Shown: positions 16,492-26,245, counted from the stretch's first letter. The stretch is 64,000 nt of DNA from Bacillus tequilensis KCTC 13622 (GCF_000507145.1 NZ_AYTO01000009.1:1-64000); one strand, 5' to 3'. The notes: generated from the sequence alone by a model not told the origin. Numbers and translations: made by a program.

Positions 16492-17197
16492 GTATGAAAT
16501 TATCCTTGTTTCCGTAGTATCTGTATTCAGAGCGCTTCGAGAGCTTTTTGCCATTCATAATTGCCCCAAGGAGCTTCCTGCTGCATGATTCGAGCACCTC
16601 TTTCGCTTTTGCGGCTTGTTCTTTTTCTGTTTTCCCGCTTGAAATGACCAATACAGAACCGTCTGCCACGCTGCCTACAATCTGCGCATCTGCTACGGCG
16701 AGAATCGGCGGCGTATCAAAAATGACCATATCATATGCCGTACACGCTTCGTCTGCAAGCTCCTTCATCCACATCGAGGAGAGGAGTTCAGCCGGGTTTG
16801 GCGGGATCGGACCGCTCGTCAGCACGTCAAGCCGTTTTTCACTCGAGGCTTGTACAGTCTGCCTCAGTGAGCTTTTCTTTAATAAAACAGATGTTAAGCC
16901 ACTCATATTCTCAAGATGAAAGGCCGTATGTACGGTTGGTTTTCGCAAATAAGCATCAATCAGGAGCACTTTTTTTCCCTGCTGGGCAAATACGACAGCC
17001 AGATTGGCGGCCGTCGTTGATTTTCCTTCTCCGGGACAGGCCGATGTGATCATCACTGATTTCATCGGCCTGTCCACTGAAGCAAATTCTATATTCGTCC
17101 GAATCGTCCTATATTGTTCAGAGTTCAAGGATTTCGGCTCTGTCATCGCAATGACATTCCCGCGCATCCAAGAGCCCCTGCTTTTCCTAAACGCCAA
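16481..17197 (-). CDS. ptkA: Bacterial tyrosine kinase PtkA (YwqD), with D83Y in Walker A-prime
   Basis: BY-kinase that autophosphorylates and phosphorylates Ugd, SsbA/SsbB and others when activated by TkmA. I chose TTG 17197, giving 238 residues collinear with strain 168. Walker A CPGEGKST contains Lys59; Walker B is MVIFDTPP; the C-terminal tyrosine cluster is EYRYYGNKD. Walker A-prime reads LLIDAYLRKP where the family has LLIDADLRKP: codon 83 (16949-16951) is TAT, not GAT. That Asp is one of the conserved acidic residues of the active site, so activity may be reduced or lost. The gene overlaps tkmA by 11 bases. Confidence 0.93.
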   Translation of the reverse strand: MAFRKSRGSWMRGNVIAMTEPKSLNSEQYRTIRTNIEFASVDRPMKSVMITSACPGEGKSTTAANLAVVFAQQGKKVLLIDAYLRKPTVHTAFHLENMSGLTSVLLKKSSLRQTVQASSEKRLDVLTSGPIPPNPAELLSSMWMKELADEACTAYDMVIFDTPPILAVADAQIVGSVADGSVLVISSGKTEKEQAAKAKEVLESCSRKLLGAIMNGKKLSKRSEYRYYGNKDNFIQNK

Positions 17198-17933
17198 AAT
17201 GTCCACTTCCCGCCTTTTCAGATTGGATACCGTGCAGACTCTTCCCTGTTTTCCGATCATTCGCTATCGTGGAAACCGTCCCTAAAACCGGAATGTCCAG
17301 CAATGTTTCGAGCTGCTCTTCCGATTTGATCGTATTATCTAAATGCTCAAGCAGGAAAGCCAGTCCGATGCTTCCCGCCAATCCGGCCGCAAACGCGATG
17401 GCAATGTTAAGAAGCGGCTTTGGTGATACAGGTGACGGATGTTCTAAAACCTCGGCTTTTGACAGAATACTGACATTGTCAACATTCATAATAGATGTGA
17501 TGTTGGTTTTAAAGACAGATGCGATCGTATTGGCAATATGAGCCGCTGTTTCCGCGTTTTCATCCCTGACTGATATGTTGACCACTTGGGAGTCCTGTTC
17601 GCTGGATACGGAAATTTTGTCATTCAGCTCTTGCCATGTCATCGGCAGGCCCATTTCTTTAATGACTTCGTCTAATATGGCAGGGCTCTTAATGATGACG
17701 TTGTACGTATTGATTAACTGAAGGTTGGTTTGGACATCGTTAAATTGGACTTCTTTTCGATCATTTTTTGATTGATTGACCAGAATCTGAGTTGAATTTT
17801 CGTAGACGGGTGTAAGTGCGAAGAAACTGATGAGTCCGCCGGCAGCAGTGGCAGCTGCAGTCACAATCACAATCAAAAGTAAGCGTTTTGTTAACGTTGA
17901 TAATATCTCTTTCAAACTAGTAGATTCCCTCAT
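17187..17933 (-). CDS. tkmA: Membrane modulator of PtkA, TkmA (YwqC)
   Basis: Wzz/CapA-type membrane protein whose cytoplasmic C-terminus activates the kinase PtkA. Two membrane segments: residues about 18-40 (LLLIVIVTAAATAAGGLISFF) and about 172-194 (LNIAIAFAAGLAGSIGLAF). The extracellular loop has the Wzz-like STQILVNQ and PSPVSPKP segments, and the tail after about 195 is the activator domain. I chose ATG 17933 (248 residues) after TTTGGAGG. It overlaps ptkA, so the two are co-translated. Confidence 0.92.
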   Translation of the reverse strand: MRESTSLKEILSTLTKRLLLIVIVTAAATAAGGLISFFALTPVYENSTQILVNQSKNDRKEVQFNDVQTNLQLINTYNVIIKSPAILDEVIKEMGLPMTWQELNDKISVSSEQDSQVVNISVRDENAETAAHIANTIASVFKTNITSIMNVDNVSILSKAEVLEHPSPVSPKPLLNIAIAFAAGLAGSIGLAFLLEHLDNTIKSEEQLETLLDIPVLGTVSTIANDRKTGKSLHGIQSEKAGSGHFGV

Positions 17934-18131
17934 GATACCTCCAAATCTCTTAAAGCATCCTTTTACATTTACGATTATACAACGCAGAAACCACATTTCT
18001 CCAGATTTTCACGTGACAACATTCGACATTTTTACAAAAAGCTGTGGTGCGACCATTTATGTAAGCGCTCTATTAATTATCTTGACACAGCCGTCTCTTT
18101 TCCCCTATTCAGGCCGTCACGTCACCGCACA

Positions 18132-18163
18132 TAAAAAAATCCCGCAAAAGGCGTGCGGGATTC
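18132..18163 (-). terminator. Terminator of ywzD
   Basis: ATCCCGCA and TGCGGGAT arms followed on the minus strand by seven T residues. Confidence 0.85.
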
Positions 18164-18307
18164 TTATGTTGCATATCCATTTTTAATATGAGAAATCAAA
18201 TTTTCAAGCATTTCCTTCGTCGTCATCTCAGATGACTGCTCACCAATTTCATGTGCATGCATCAAAATTTTCAGAAATTCCTCTTGATTTAATTTCTTTT
18301 CACTCAT
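18164..18307 (-). CDS. ywzD: Small acidic protein YwzD, unknown function
   Basis: 47-residue ORF starting MSEKKLNQEEFLKILMHAHE and ending HIKNGYAT. It has a ribosome site (AAAGGAAC, six bases before ATG 18307) and its own strong terminator right after the stop, which together support a real gene. It appears to form two amphipathic helices and has no membrane segment. It sits where I recall ywzD in strain 168. No function is known to me. Confidence 0.7.
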   Translation of the reverse strand: MSEKKLNQEEFLKILMHAHEIGEQSSEMTTKEMLENLISHIKNGYAT

Positions 18308-18510
18308 CTTTTTGTTCCTTTCAGCTTCCATTGAGTTGAAAACACGATTATTATATGATGCCGGTTATCAATTTGCAATCTCTAATACATCATTCGACAC
18401 ATTCCACTTTTTATGTCCTTTTTTAGGAAAAACTTTTTCAGGCCGATGTGTTGCGATATAATAGAGAAATTGGATCTTTTTATTACGTGACTCGGTTAGG
18501 AGCGATAATC

Positions 18511-20121
18511 ATGCTTCAGAATATGATTTCCAAAGACGATGTGCTGGCATCTGCTGAAAAGTTGAAAGAACTTCTTCCTTACAATGAGGAAAATGTTCAG
18601 CTGATCAAAAAAGCCCTTATTTTATATCGGCAGGATTCAGTCTATCGTTTACAAGCAGTGAGTCCGACGGAAGTTACGGCTTACGTGCAGGATGTTGTGC
18701 CTGTGCGGGTCACATTGAACTTGTTTGTCATAGTCAAAAGCGGCTGTTCATGTCCGTCCGGAAGAATCTGCCGCCATATGCTGGCTGTTTTTTTATATGT
18801 ATATGCAATGTTCGGGCGAGTGGGTACTTTTACAGAGTATTGGCTGGAGAGGGAAAAGCTTGAGGAAAGCAAGGAGCTCGTCCGCCGCCAATTTCAGGAA
18901 AAGGTGCTGCCTGATGAAGAATCGCTTTCAAGCTGGCTCGCTTTTTTTGATTCTGAGTTTTCTCTCTGGCAGGCGCGCACGCCGGAGGGCAGTCAAAACA
19001 TGCAAGGCCTCTATTACGGCTACCTGTCCGCATTAAAAAAGCACACGCCGAATAAGCCAGAGCTGAAAAGCCTGTATCAGATTCATTCCGCGATTGCCGT
19101 GTGGCTTCGGATGTTCGCATTGATTGAAGCGGGCAAACTGAACCCTGAGAAAGACTTTTATTCCCTCAATCCGTATGTTGAACAGCTGATGGATACGATC
19201 TACAGCTCTATTGATAAATTGAAAACATACGCCTTGTCTTTTGCGCTTGATCCGTTTTTGGAAAAAACACCGGATGTTATCCGAAAGTTGCTGTTGAAAG
19301 AAGATATTTTTCAATATGAACGGATCCGCATCTTTGGTGAAATTTGGAGCGCGCTGCTGTCGCGGCCAAAATGGGTGGCACGCGAACAGGAGATTTTAAA
19401 AAAAGAAGCAGGACGGCGTTTTTCTCCTGAATTGCAATTTGGGCGCCTGCATTTGGAATTCCTGCTAAAAAATGATGACGTTATTTTTGAAGAAGCTGAT
19501 CAATTTCCGCCGGAAGCACTGCCGTATACGTTTCAGTGGCTGAGTGAAATCACTGCCAAAAAGGATTGGAAACGGCTGAAAACATGGTATCAGCGGATTG
19601 AACCGATTGCGATGGGTTATACGAAGCTGGATAAGCCGTTTAAAGAGATTCGCGACGTGATCGGCGAGCTGTTCCTTCTGCTGAATGCCTATGTGAAGCA
19701 AACCAATGACCAAGCGCTGTTTGAACGCTATGCCGCAGGCTGTCTGCCGTATACGTTCACAGAATACAGCCATCATTTGTATGAGAAAAAACGATATGCC
19801 GAATGGATCGAAATTCACAGCCTTGTCGGCTTTTCCATCTATGAAATGGATAAAATGATGCTGAAAGAGATTGCAGCGAGCGATCCTGAGGCGCTGATAC
19901 CGGCTTATCACAGAGAAGTGGCCTTTTTCATCGATCAGAAAAACCGCAGCTCATACAAGGAAGCCGCCCGGTATTTGAAAAAACTGCGCACCCTATACAG
20001 AAAAGCGAAGAAACTGAAGGTGTGGGAGCGTTATATTCAGCAGCTGAGCTCACATTATAAGCGCCTGCGCGCACTTCAAGAAGAACTGCAGAAAGGAAAG
20101 TTGATTGATGGCGAGTCTTAA
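18511..20121 (+). CDS. ywqB: SWIM zinc-finger protein YwqB
   Basis: 536-residue cytoplasmic protein with one SWIM zinc finger near residues 75-90 (CSCPSGRICRHMLAVF, the CxCxnCxH pattern). The remaining sequence is mostly helical with no other recognised domain. I chose ATG 18511 because TTAGGAG precedes it; the 21-residue extension has no site. The gene overlaps ywqA by 14 bases. SWIM proteins next to SNF2 ATPases recur in bacteria, which suggests they form one DNA-related machine; its task is not known. Confidence 0.9.
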   Translation: MLQNMISKDDVLASAEKLKELLPYNEENVQLIKKALILYRQDSVYRLQAVSPTEVTAYVQDVVPVRVTLNLFVIVKSGCSCPSGRICRHMLAVFLYVYAMFGRVGTFTEYWLEREKLEESKELVRRQFQEKVLPDEESLSSWLAFFDSEFSLWQARTPEGSQNMQGLYYGYLSALKKHTPNKPELKSLYQIHSAIAVWLRMFALIEAGKLNPEKDFYSLNPYVEQLMDTIYSSIDKLKTYALSFALDPFLEKTPDVIRKLLLKEDIFQYERIRIFGEIWSALLSRPKWVAREQEILKKEAGRRFSPELQFGRLHLEFLLKNDDVIFEEADQFPPEALPYTFQWLSEITAKKDWKRLKTWYQRIEPIAMGYTKLDKPFKEIRDVIGELFLLLNAYVKQTNDQALFERYAAGCLPYTFTEYSHHLYEKKRYAEWIEIHSLVGFSIYEMDKMMLKEIAASDPEALIPAYHREVAFFIDQKNRSSYKEAARYLKKLRTLYRKAKKLKVWERYIQQLSSHYKRLRALQEELQKGKLIDGES

Positions 20122-22876
20122 AGAAATTCTCATCCACGTTGAACAAATGGAAGATGGATCATTTACACTCTCAGCCTTTGATGAGAATGAGCAGCCTCTT
20201 CCCTACAGCCATATGAAAAAGCATTTGTTCCAATGGCACGAATCCTCATTTTACGGAACCTTTCTCGAGGATGTCAGCTTCATCGGGACAACCGCTGTCT
20301 TGCTTTCTCCATGGATGACTGTAGAGCTTCTCGGCAAAAACTCGTTCAACTCATTCAGCTCCGTGCAGCTTACAGAAGAAACGGAGCCGCTGATTGAAGC
20401 GGCTTCGACCATCTATGAATTTATCGCAGACGGCGATTTTCTGCCTGATTATGAAGCATGGACAAACGGTGTTTTTCGCTGGAAGGACCGGGACAATATA
20501 CTGGAGGGCTTTACTTCGGATTGGTTTTCCGCTGCCGTGCAGGATTACATCCAATACGATGATGACCTGCGGGAGAAATGGGAACACATCAAGGAGAAAT
20601 CGCCTGCGGTCACGACATTCCGCGGACATTTTCTCGATGAAGAGGATTTTCTCGAAGGGATCGGCTGGATTGATGATCAATCACCATTTACAGTCGGCCT
20701 GCGCTTAAATGAACCGGATTTTGACGGAGACGATTGGAAAATTGAAATGTTTCTACGCGATAAAAAAAGCGGCACTGTAGAATTCTTTGACGGGCTGAAG
20801 AGTCTTAAGAAATCGTGGCAGGCGCACAGCGATAAAATCGCGCGTGAGCAGGATCGTTTTCACAGAACAGTGCCGTGGCTCTCATTTGATTCCGGAACAA
20901 CGCTGATCTCAGAGGAAGAAGCTTGGATCTTCCTGTCAGAGGCGAGTGAGACGCTTGTCGATATGGGCGTTGAAATTCTTTTGCCGTCCTGGTGGCAGAT
21001 TGTCAGAGACAGCAACATGATGCTGAAGGCAAAGGTGTCATCCGCCCCGCGCGGCGAATCGTTTGTCGGCATGAATGCGCTGCTTGATTTCAATTGGCGG
21101 TTTGCGACAAATGGCATTGAGCTGACTGAAGCTGAATTTAATGAGCTGGTCGCCAGCAACAGACGCCTTGTGAACATCCGCGGGCAATGGGTAAAAATTG
21201 ATCCGCAGTTTATCAAACAGATGAAACGCCTGATGGAAAAAGCGGAATCGGAAGGACTCCACATGTCTGACATTTTGGCTCGCGAACTAATGGATCAGGG
21301 GGAAGGCGGGCTTGAGGATGCAGATCTGATCGATGCGTCCGCTTTTGCCGGCATTCAATTTGATCTGTCCAAACAGCTCAGGTCACTGATTCGGAAGCTT
21401 ACGGCAGCGGAAAATCTGCCGGAGCACGACGTCAGCCCTTCTTTCCAAGGAACGCTCCGCCCCTATCAGAAATACGGCATGAACTGGCTGCTGTTTCTGC
21501 GGGAAAGCGGTTTTGGCGCCTGTCTGGCTGACGATATGGGGCTTGGGAAAACGATTCAAATGATCGCTTATTTCCTTCATGTGAAGGAAAGCGGACGGCA
21601 AGAAACGCCGCATTTGATTATCGCGCCGACATCTGTACTCGGCAACTGGCAGCGGGAACTTCAAACCTTTGCCCCTGATCTGTCTGTCGCGCTGCATTAT
21701 GGACCGCGCCGTCCAAAGGGTGATGATTTCACTGCGTATTACGAAAACGCAGACGTGGTGCTCACTTCATACGGTTTGTCTCATGCTGATTCGGAAGAGC
21801 TGTCTTCTGTGACATGGAGTACGATCTGCCTTGATGAGGCGCAAAATATTAAAAACGCGCATACGAAGCAATCGCGGGCCATCAGAAAGCTGAAAGGACT
21901 TCACCATATCGCGCTGAGCGGCACACCGATGGAAAATCGTTTAACTGAGCTGTGGTCGATTTTTGACTTCATGAATAAAGGCTACCTCGGCAGTTTGACG
22001 GGCTTCCACAAACGCTATGTGCTGCCGATCGAAAAAGACCGGGACGAAAAGAGAATCGGACAGCTTCAGCAGTTAATCCGGCCGTTCCTTCTGCGGCGGA
22101 CAAAACGGGATGAGGAGGTCGCGCTTAACCTTCCTGAGAAGCTCGAAGAAAAAGAGTTTATCCCGCTGTCAGCCGAACAGGCGTCACTTTATGAGCAGCT
22201 TGTCAAAGACACATTTGACCACATGACATCACTGACCGGCATGCAGCGAAAAGCGCTGATCCTCAGCATGCTCGGACGGCTCAAGCAAATATGCGATCAT
22301 CCCGCGCTCTATTTAAAAGAAGATCAATCCGAGCTGCTGGCCGGCAGATCAGTCAAGCTCGAAAAATTGCTGGAGCTCATGACAGCGATCCGCGCCCAAA
22401 ACGAAAGCTGCCTGATTTTCACGCAATACATTCAGATGGGGAACATGATGAAGCGGCTGCTTGAAAAAACATTCGGTGAGCCTGTGCAATTTCTAAACGG
22501 GAGTCTCACGAAGCAAGAGCGGGATACCCTCGTGGAGAAGTTTCAGAAAAAAGAATACCCGACACTCATTCTTTCGCTCAAAGCCGGAGGCACCGGGCTT
22601 AATTTGACCGCCGCCAATCACGTCATCCATTATGACAGATGGTGGAACCCGGCGGTTGAAAACCAAGCCACTGACCGGGCATACCGCATAGGTCAAGAGC
22701 GCTTTGTCCACGTTCATAAAATGATTACAACGGGCACAATTGAAGAAAAAATCGATATGATGCTCGAATCGAAGCAAACGTTAAACGATCAAATTATCCA
22801 AAGTGAAAAATGGATTACCGAGCTTTCCACACAGGAACTTGAGGATTTGTTTACATTAAGCGCTTCAGCGCGATGA
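20108..22876 (+). CDS. ywqA: SNF2-family DNA-dependent ATPase YwqA
   Basis: 922-residue Swi2/Snf2-type helicase-like ATPase. The N-terminal half (to about 440) is the bacterial SNF2-associated domain; the motor starts at RPYQKYGMNWLLFLRE with motif I DDMGLGKTIQ near 478, motif II DEAQ near 577, and motif III LSGTPMENR. The C-lobe has FTQY, LSLKAGGTGLNLTAAN (motif V) and DRAYRIGQ (motif VI). ATG 20108 lies inside the end of ywqB. Role in DNA remodelling or repair is inferred from family; partners are probably YwqB and DNA. Confidence 0.93.
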   Translation: MASLKEILIHVEQMEDGSFTLSAFDENEQPLPYSHMKKHLFQWHESSFYGTFLEDVSFIGTTAVLLSPWMTVELLGKNSFNSFSSVQLTEETEPLIEAASTIYEFIADGDFLPDYEAWTNGVFRWKDRDNILEGFTSDWFSAAVQDYIQYDDDLREKWEHIKEKSPAVTTFRGHFLDEEDFLEGIGWIDDQSPFTVGLRLNEPDFDGDDWKIEMFLRDKKSGTVEFFDGLKSLKKSWQAHSDKIAREQDRFHRTVPWLSFDSGTTLISEEEAWIFLSEASETLVDMGVEILLPSWWQIVRDSNMMLKAKVSSAPRGESFVGMNALLDFNWRFATNGIELTEAEFNELVASNRRLVNIRGQWVKIDPQFIKQMKRLMEKAESEGLHMSDILARELMDQGEGGLEDADLIDASAFAGIQFDLSKQLRSLIRKLTAAENLPEHDVSPSFQGTLRPYQKYGMNWLLFLRESGFGACLADDMGLGKTIQMIAYFLHVKESGRQETPHLIIAPTSVLGNWQRELQTFAPDLSVALHYGPRRPKGDDFTAYYENADVVLTSYGLSHADSEELSSVTWSTICLDEAQNIKNAHTKQSRAIRKLKGLHHIALSGTPMENRLTELWSIFDFMNKGYLGSLTGFHKRYVLPIEKDRDEKRIGQLQQLIRPFLLRRTKRDEEVALNLPEKLEEKEFIPLSAEQASLYEQLVKDTFDHMTSLTGMQRKALILSMLGRLKQICDHPALYLKEDQSELLAGRSVKLEKLLELMTAIRAQNESCLIFTQYIQMGNMMKRLLEKTFGEPVQFLNGSLTKQERDTLVEKFQKKEYPTLILSLKAGGTGLNLTAANHVIHYDRWWNPAVENQATDRAYRIGQERFVHVHKMITTGTIEEKIDMMLESKQTLNDQIIQSEKWITELSTQELEDLFTLSASAR

Positions 22877-22883
22877 TGACTAT

Positions 22884-22916
22884 AAAAAAGCTGGCTCTTT
22901 CAGGAGCCAGCTTTTT
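22884..22916. terminator. Terminator after ywqA
   Basis: AAAAAGCTGGCTC and GAGCCAGCTTTTT with a short loop. It lies just after ywqA and about 85 bases beyond the converging ywpJ stop codon. Confidence 0.9.
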
Positions 22917-23000
22917 CCGTTCATAGCCGTCACGCCGAATTTTCAAAGAATCCGTTACGCCGGTTATCAACAGGATGCACTTTTGGTTTAGTCTATAAAC

Positions 23001-23858
23001 CTACAATAAGTTCTTCATCATATGGGCGACGCCGTGTTCATCATTGGTCAAGGTGACGGCGTCGGCGATTACTTTGATATCTTCCCGCGCATTACCCATC
23101 GCCACACCTTTTCCCGCAGCCTCCAGCATCGATTTGTCATTTAAGCTGTCACCTACAGCCGCGGTTTCTTCGATCGGAATATTCAGCCGTGCCGCAAGCT
23201 TCTTCAGCGCCTGCCCCTTGGAAGCTTTGCGGGCAGTAAGCTCAAAGTTATGCTCAGCCGAACTGACAAGCGTTAAATCATCAGCATGCTCATATCTTTT
23301 CCAGCCTGCTTCAAGCTTCTCTTTGAAGAAAGAAAAACCGAGAATGTTATAAAAATCAAGCTGCCGGCAAGGCTCAAACAGCTCTTGAAACGAGTCGATG
23401 TAAGCGAAGCCGGATTGGGTGTATTGCACCTCGGCTGCCTGCTTAAGGACGACAAGATCCGCTTCCGGATTCGCGCTTTTGAATCGATCCAGCTCAATCT
23501 CAAGCAGCTCTCTTCCTTGCTGAGGCGTATAAATAGCTGACCCCGTGAATACTTCATAGTAATAGTTTTCCGACTCAAGCCATGAGAGAATCTCATACGC
23601 CCGTTGTTTCTCAATGGTTTCCTGATGATAAAGCCTGCCGTCAGGATCGTGAATAACGGCGCCGTTTGCGCTGATGACCCACGTTTTGATTCCAAGCGGC
23701 TCAAAGATCGACACGACATCAAAATAAGCGCGCCCGGTAGACACGACTACTTCAATGCCGTCTTGCTGGGCCTGCCGCAGAGCGTTTTCATTTTCCAAGC
23801 TTACCCGATGCTTACTGTTGAGTAAGGTTCCATCTAAGTCAATCGCAATTAATTTCAC
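23001..23858 (-). CDS. ywpJ: HAD-superfamily phosphatase YwpJ (Cof type)
   Basis: Sugar phosphatase-like enzyme of the Cof / HAD IIB group, 285 residues. Motif I AIDLDGTLL (Asp nucleophile at residues 6 and 8), motif II VVSTGRA near 36-42, and motif III/IV Lys and AVGDSLNDKSML near 235 are intact. The cap domain lies between. Strain 168 YwpJ acts on several sugar phosphates in vitro. It follows glcR by five bases, so the two form an operon linking sugar-phosphate sensing and disposal. Confidence 0.9.
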   Translation of the reverse strand: MKLIAIDLDGTLLNSKHRVSLENENALRQAQQDGIEVVVSTGRAYFDVVSIFEPLGIKTWVISANGAVIHDPDGRLYHQETIEKQRAYEILSWLESENYYYEVFTGSAIYTPQQGRELLEIELDRFKSANPEADLVVLKQAAEVQYTQSGFAYIDSFQELFEPCRQLDFYNILGFSFFKEKLEAGWKRYEHADDLTLVSSAEHNFELTARKASKGQALKKLAARLNIPIEETAAVGDSLNDKSMLEAAGKGVAMGNAREDIKVIADAVTLTNDEHGVAHMMKNLL

Positions 23859-23863
23859 GTTTG

Positions 23864-24637
23864 TCAGCCCTTTCCTTCATTCTGCTCTGTCACAAGAAGT
23901 TCCACACCATTGCGGTCAAGCAAGTCACAAAACGCCTGATTCGGCAGCCTGTCTGTGATCAAGAGATCGATTTCACTCAGCTCCGCATACTGATAAAAAC
24001 TAGTGCTTCCGAGTTTCGAATGATCTGCAAGTGCGATTACCTGCTTTGCCTGCTGAATCATTTTTCGCTTCACCATGCCATCTTCTTCATGCGCAATCGT
24101 AATGCCATGCTCGGAAATGCCAACCACACCGATCAGCGCTTTATCGACGTGATAGCTTGAAAGCTTTTCAATCACAGAGGCGCCGTACAGAAACCGGTGC
24201 TCCTTTTCCAGCTTGCCTCCGAGCAGATAGATTTCAATTCCCTCTTTATCGGACAGCACTTCCGCGAGATTAATCGAGTTGGTAATCACCGTACAATCCG
24301 CAGTCAAATGCTTTGCGCATGCCTGAACGGTTGTAGAGGCGTCTAAAATCACCCGGTCTCCATCATGTATGAGCGATGCGGCAAGCCTGCCGATCTTGTT
24401 TTTTTCCTCGGACACTGTTTTCAAGCGGCCGGAATAGCTTTGAATTTTCTGATGCACAGTCGGCAAAATGGCACCGCCTCTTGTGCGGATGATGGCATTT
24501 TGTTCCTCCAGCCTCACAAGATCCCGTCTCGCTGTGTCCCTTGATACATGAAGGAGCGTACAGATCTGCTCTGTTGTAATTCGATTATGCTGTTTTAAAA
24601 AATCCAAAATTGCTACTAATCTTTCTTCTTGGTACAC
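23864..24637 (-). CDS. glcR: DeoR family transcriptional repressor GlcR
   Basis: DeoR-type regulator (ywpI in strain 168) linked to glucose repression of catabolic genes. N-terminal helix-turn-helix RITTEQICTLLHVSRDTARRDL at about 18-39; C-terminal sugar-phosphate sensor domain with DGDRVILDASTT near 92-103 and a KRKMI segment. I chose GTG 24637 (257 residues) because AAGGA precedes it by eight bases; the ATG at 24661 has no site. It is followed at five bases by ywpJ. Confidence 0.9.
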   Translation of the reverse strand: MYQEERLVAILDFLKQHNRITTEQICTLLHVSRDTARRDLVRLEEQNAIIRTRGGAILPTVHQKIQSYSGRLKTVSEEKNKIGRLAASLIHDGDRVILDASTTVQACAKHLTADCTVITNSINLAEVLSDKEGIEIYLLGGKLEKEHRFLYGASVIEKLSSYHVDKALIGVVGISEHGITIAHEEDGMVKRKMIQQAKQVIALADHSKLGSTSFYQYAELSEIDLLITDRLPNQAFCDLLDRNGVELLVTEQNEGKG

Positions 24638-24754
24638 GCTCTCATTCCTTTTCTTATCCATTATCTTTAAGTAATTATAAGTTTTAATTCAGTTTTATTC
24701 AATATTATTAAGTGATTTTAAGCAAAAATGCATCATAAGAACCATTAAATGACA

Positions 24755-24787
24755 AAAAGAAAGAACCAGTCTGGTCGACTGGTCAAT
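24755..24787 (-). terminator. Terminator downstream of ssbB
   Basis: GACCAGTC and GACTGGTTC arms, followed on the minus strand by TTTCTTTTT, about 70 bases after the ssbB stop codon. Confidence 0.6.
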
Positions 24788-24854
24788 TTTGAGGGGATGA
24801 TGCGGAGCTTCTGATAATCGTGAATGAATAGAAAACGGGAGGATCAAGGGGATG

Positions 24855-25196
24855 TCAATCGGCAGCTTTTTCCCGGGGTTTAGGGTCCATAAAACGAACA
24901 GTGTCAGCCAGCACTTCTGTTACATAGACGTTAACACCTTCTGCATTTTCATAGCTCCTTGTCTGAATTCTTCCGCTTACGCCGACGAGAGAACCTTTTT
25001 GGCAATACAACGCCGTGTTTTCAGCTGTTTTTCTCCAAAGCGTGCAATTGACGTAATCGGCCTCGGTTTCCCCTGAAGCGTTTTTGAAGCTGCGGTTTAC
25101 CGCAAGCGTAACGTGCGCAACTGCCGCACCAGCGGAAGTGTAGCGAAGCTCAGGATCTTTTGTTAGACGTCCGACAAGCATGACCTGATTGAACAT
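24855..25196 (-). CDS. ssbB: Single-stranded DNA-binding protein SsbB (competence)
   Basis: Protects incoming single-stranded DNA during transformation. 113 residues: an OB fold ([20 protein letters not shown], then AVNRSFKN and [13 protein letters not shown]) without the long acidic C-terminal tail of SsbA, which identifies the competence paralog. ATG 25196 follows GGAGAGGAGG. It is known to be driven by ComK; upstream there is a TACAAT -10 box with no good -35 box and an A/T tract at 25262-25273 that resembles part of a ComK site, but I could not fit a full site. Confidence 0.92.
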   Translation of the reverse strand: MFNQVMLVGRLTKDPELRYTSAGAAVAHVTLAVNRSFKNASGETEADYVNCTLWRKTAENTALYCQKGSLVGVSGRIQTRSYENAEGVNVYVTEVLADTVRFMDPKPREKAAD

Positions 25197-25272
25197 GTGA
25201 TTCCTCCTCTCCTTGCGGTTATATGTATTGTAGATGATACAATGAGAAAAGAAAAATGCTCAAAAAAGATTT

Positions 25273-25656
25273 TCAGCCTCTGTTTTTATCCCTCGTTTTC
25301 ATTTTTCCTTCAGCTAAAAACATCTTTTGTTTTTTCCCTTTAAAGAAATATGTATTTTTTAAAAACCGAAAAAATATTTGCTTTGTCAGCCAATTCTGCG
25401 TGTTCATACACACGTAGGAAGAACCATCCCATGCAAACCACTGAAAGCTCAGTTTTTTTTCCGGCATAGACAGCTCGATTTTATACTGCTCCATGCCATC
25501 ATGTGTTTCGTATAAAAAACTCATCCTCCCTTTTTTGTTCAAATGGACCTCAAACACGTCTTTACGGCTTAATATATATGCTTCATCCTTTTGGATCCAA
25601 CGGTCTTCAGAAGGAGTGCCGTCAATATAAATTTCTTTTAAATGCAATTGATTCAT
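25273..25656 (-). CDS. ywpG: YwpG, conserved protein of unknown function
   Basis: 127-residue soluble protein, beta-rich by eye, starting MNQLHLKEIYIDGTPSEDRW. I chose ATG 25656 because GGAGAG sits six bases before it; the ATG at 25662 abuts the ribosome site. I recall YwpG from strain 168 as an interactor of the dynamin-like protein DynA. No catalytic motif is visible. Tail is basic (KGKKQKMFLAEGKMKTRDKNRG region). Confidence 0.75.
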   Translation of the reverse strand: MNQLHLKEIYIDGTPSEDRWIQKDEAYILSRKDVFEVHLNKKGRMSFLYETHDGMEQYKIELSMPEKKLSFQWFAWDGSSYVCMNTQNWLTKQIFFRFLKNTYFFKGKKQKMFLAEGKMKTRDKNRG

Positions 25657-25829
25657 ACACATCTCTCCGTATTCTATAGTCAGTTACAGTATAATGAAAA
25701 AAATGAAATTATTAAATATTTCACCAATACAAAATTCTTTATCACCGGCATTGCAGCATTTTTTCCTCCAAAACGTTTATGTTATAATGGAAGGCAAGAA
25801 AACTTTGGAAGTAATCGGGGTGAGAAGAA

Positions 25830-26240
25830 ATGAAAACCTTTAAACTGGTTGACCTGAATGTGGAACGAGTGGACAAGGAAGAACAATCAATTGAACAGTT
25901 TCCCCTTATTGACGGACTGATTATAAATAAAGAAGACGGTGAAAATCATTGGCTGATTGAGGCGCTTGTACAGAAAGAACATCTGTCTTTTTTTGAACAG
26001 CTTCAAAACAGCCAATCTGAAGCCAAAGTATTTGTAACGATCACGAAAAAAAGCAATCGCCCCGCCCAGCTGACAGCGGCAGTGAAAAATATCGTCAAGC
26101 TGGAAGAAAGCATACAGGTTTTACTCTACGGACAAATGGTCACAAGAAAGCAGCAGGGCACTGAAACCATTCTCGAGTCCCTTGTAAAAGAGGGTTATAC
26201 AGGAACGAAACTGATTGAAGCGTTTAAGCAAAACATATAA
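25830..26240 (+). CDS. ywpF: YwpF, conserved protein of unknown function
   Basis: 136-residue cytoplasmic protein (MKTFKLVDLNVERVDKEEQ at the start), alternating beta and helix, YwpF-like family. ATG 25830 follows GGGGTGAGAAG. The family is limited to Bacillales in my memory and has no assigned role. Its 3' neighbour in this strain is a decayed stretch and not an intact gene. Confidence 0.8.
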   Translation: MKTFKLVDLNVERVDKEEQSIEQFPLIDGLIINKEDGENHWLIEALVQKEHLSFFEQLQNSQSEAKVFVTITKKSNRPAQLTAAVKNIVKLEESIQVLLYGQMVTRKQQGTETILESLVKEGYTGTKLIEAFKQNI

Positions 26241-26245
26241 AAAGT

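Noticed and set aside
25230..25275. ComK binding site before ssbB
   Set aside because: Expected from the known regulation, and an A/T tract is present, but I could not place two A4-N5-T4 boxes at an allowed distance.
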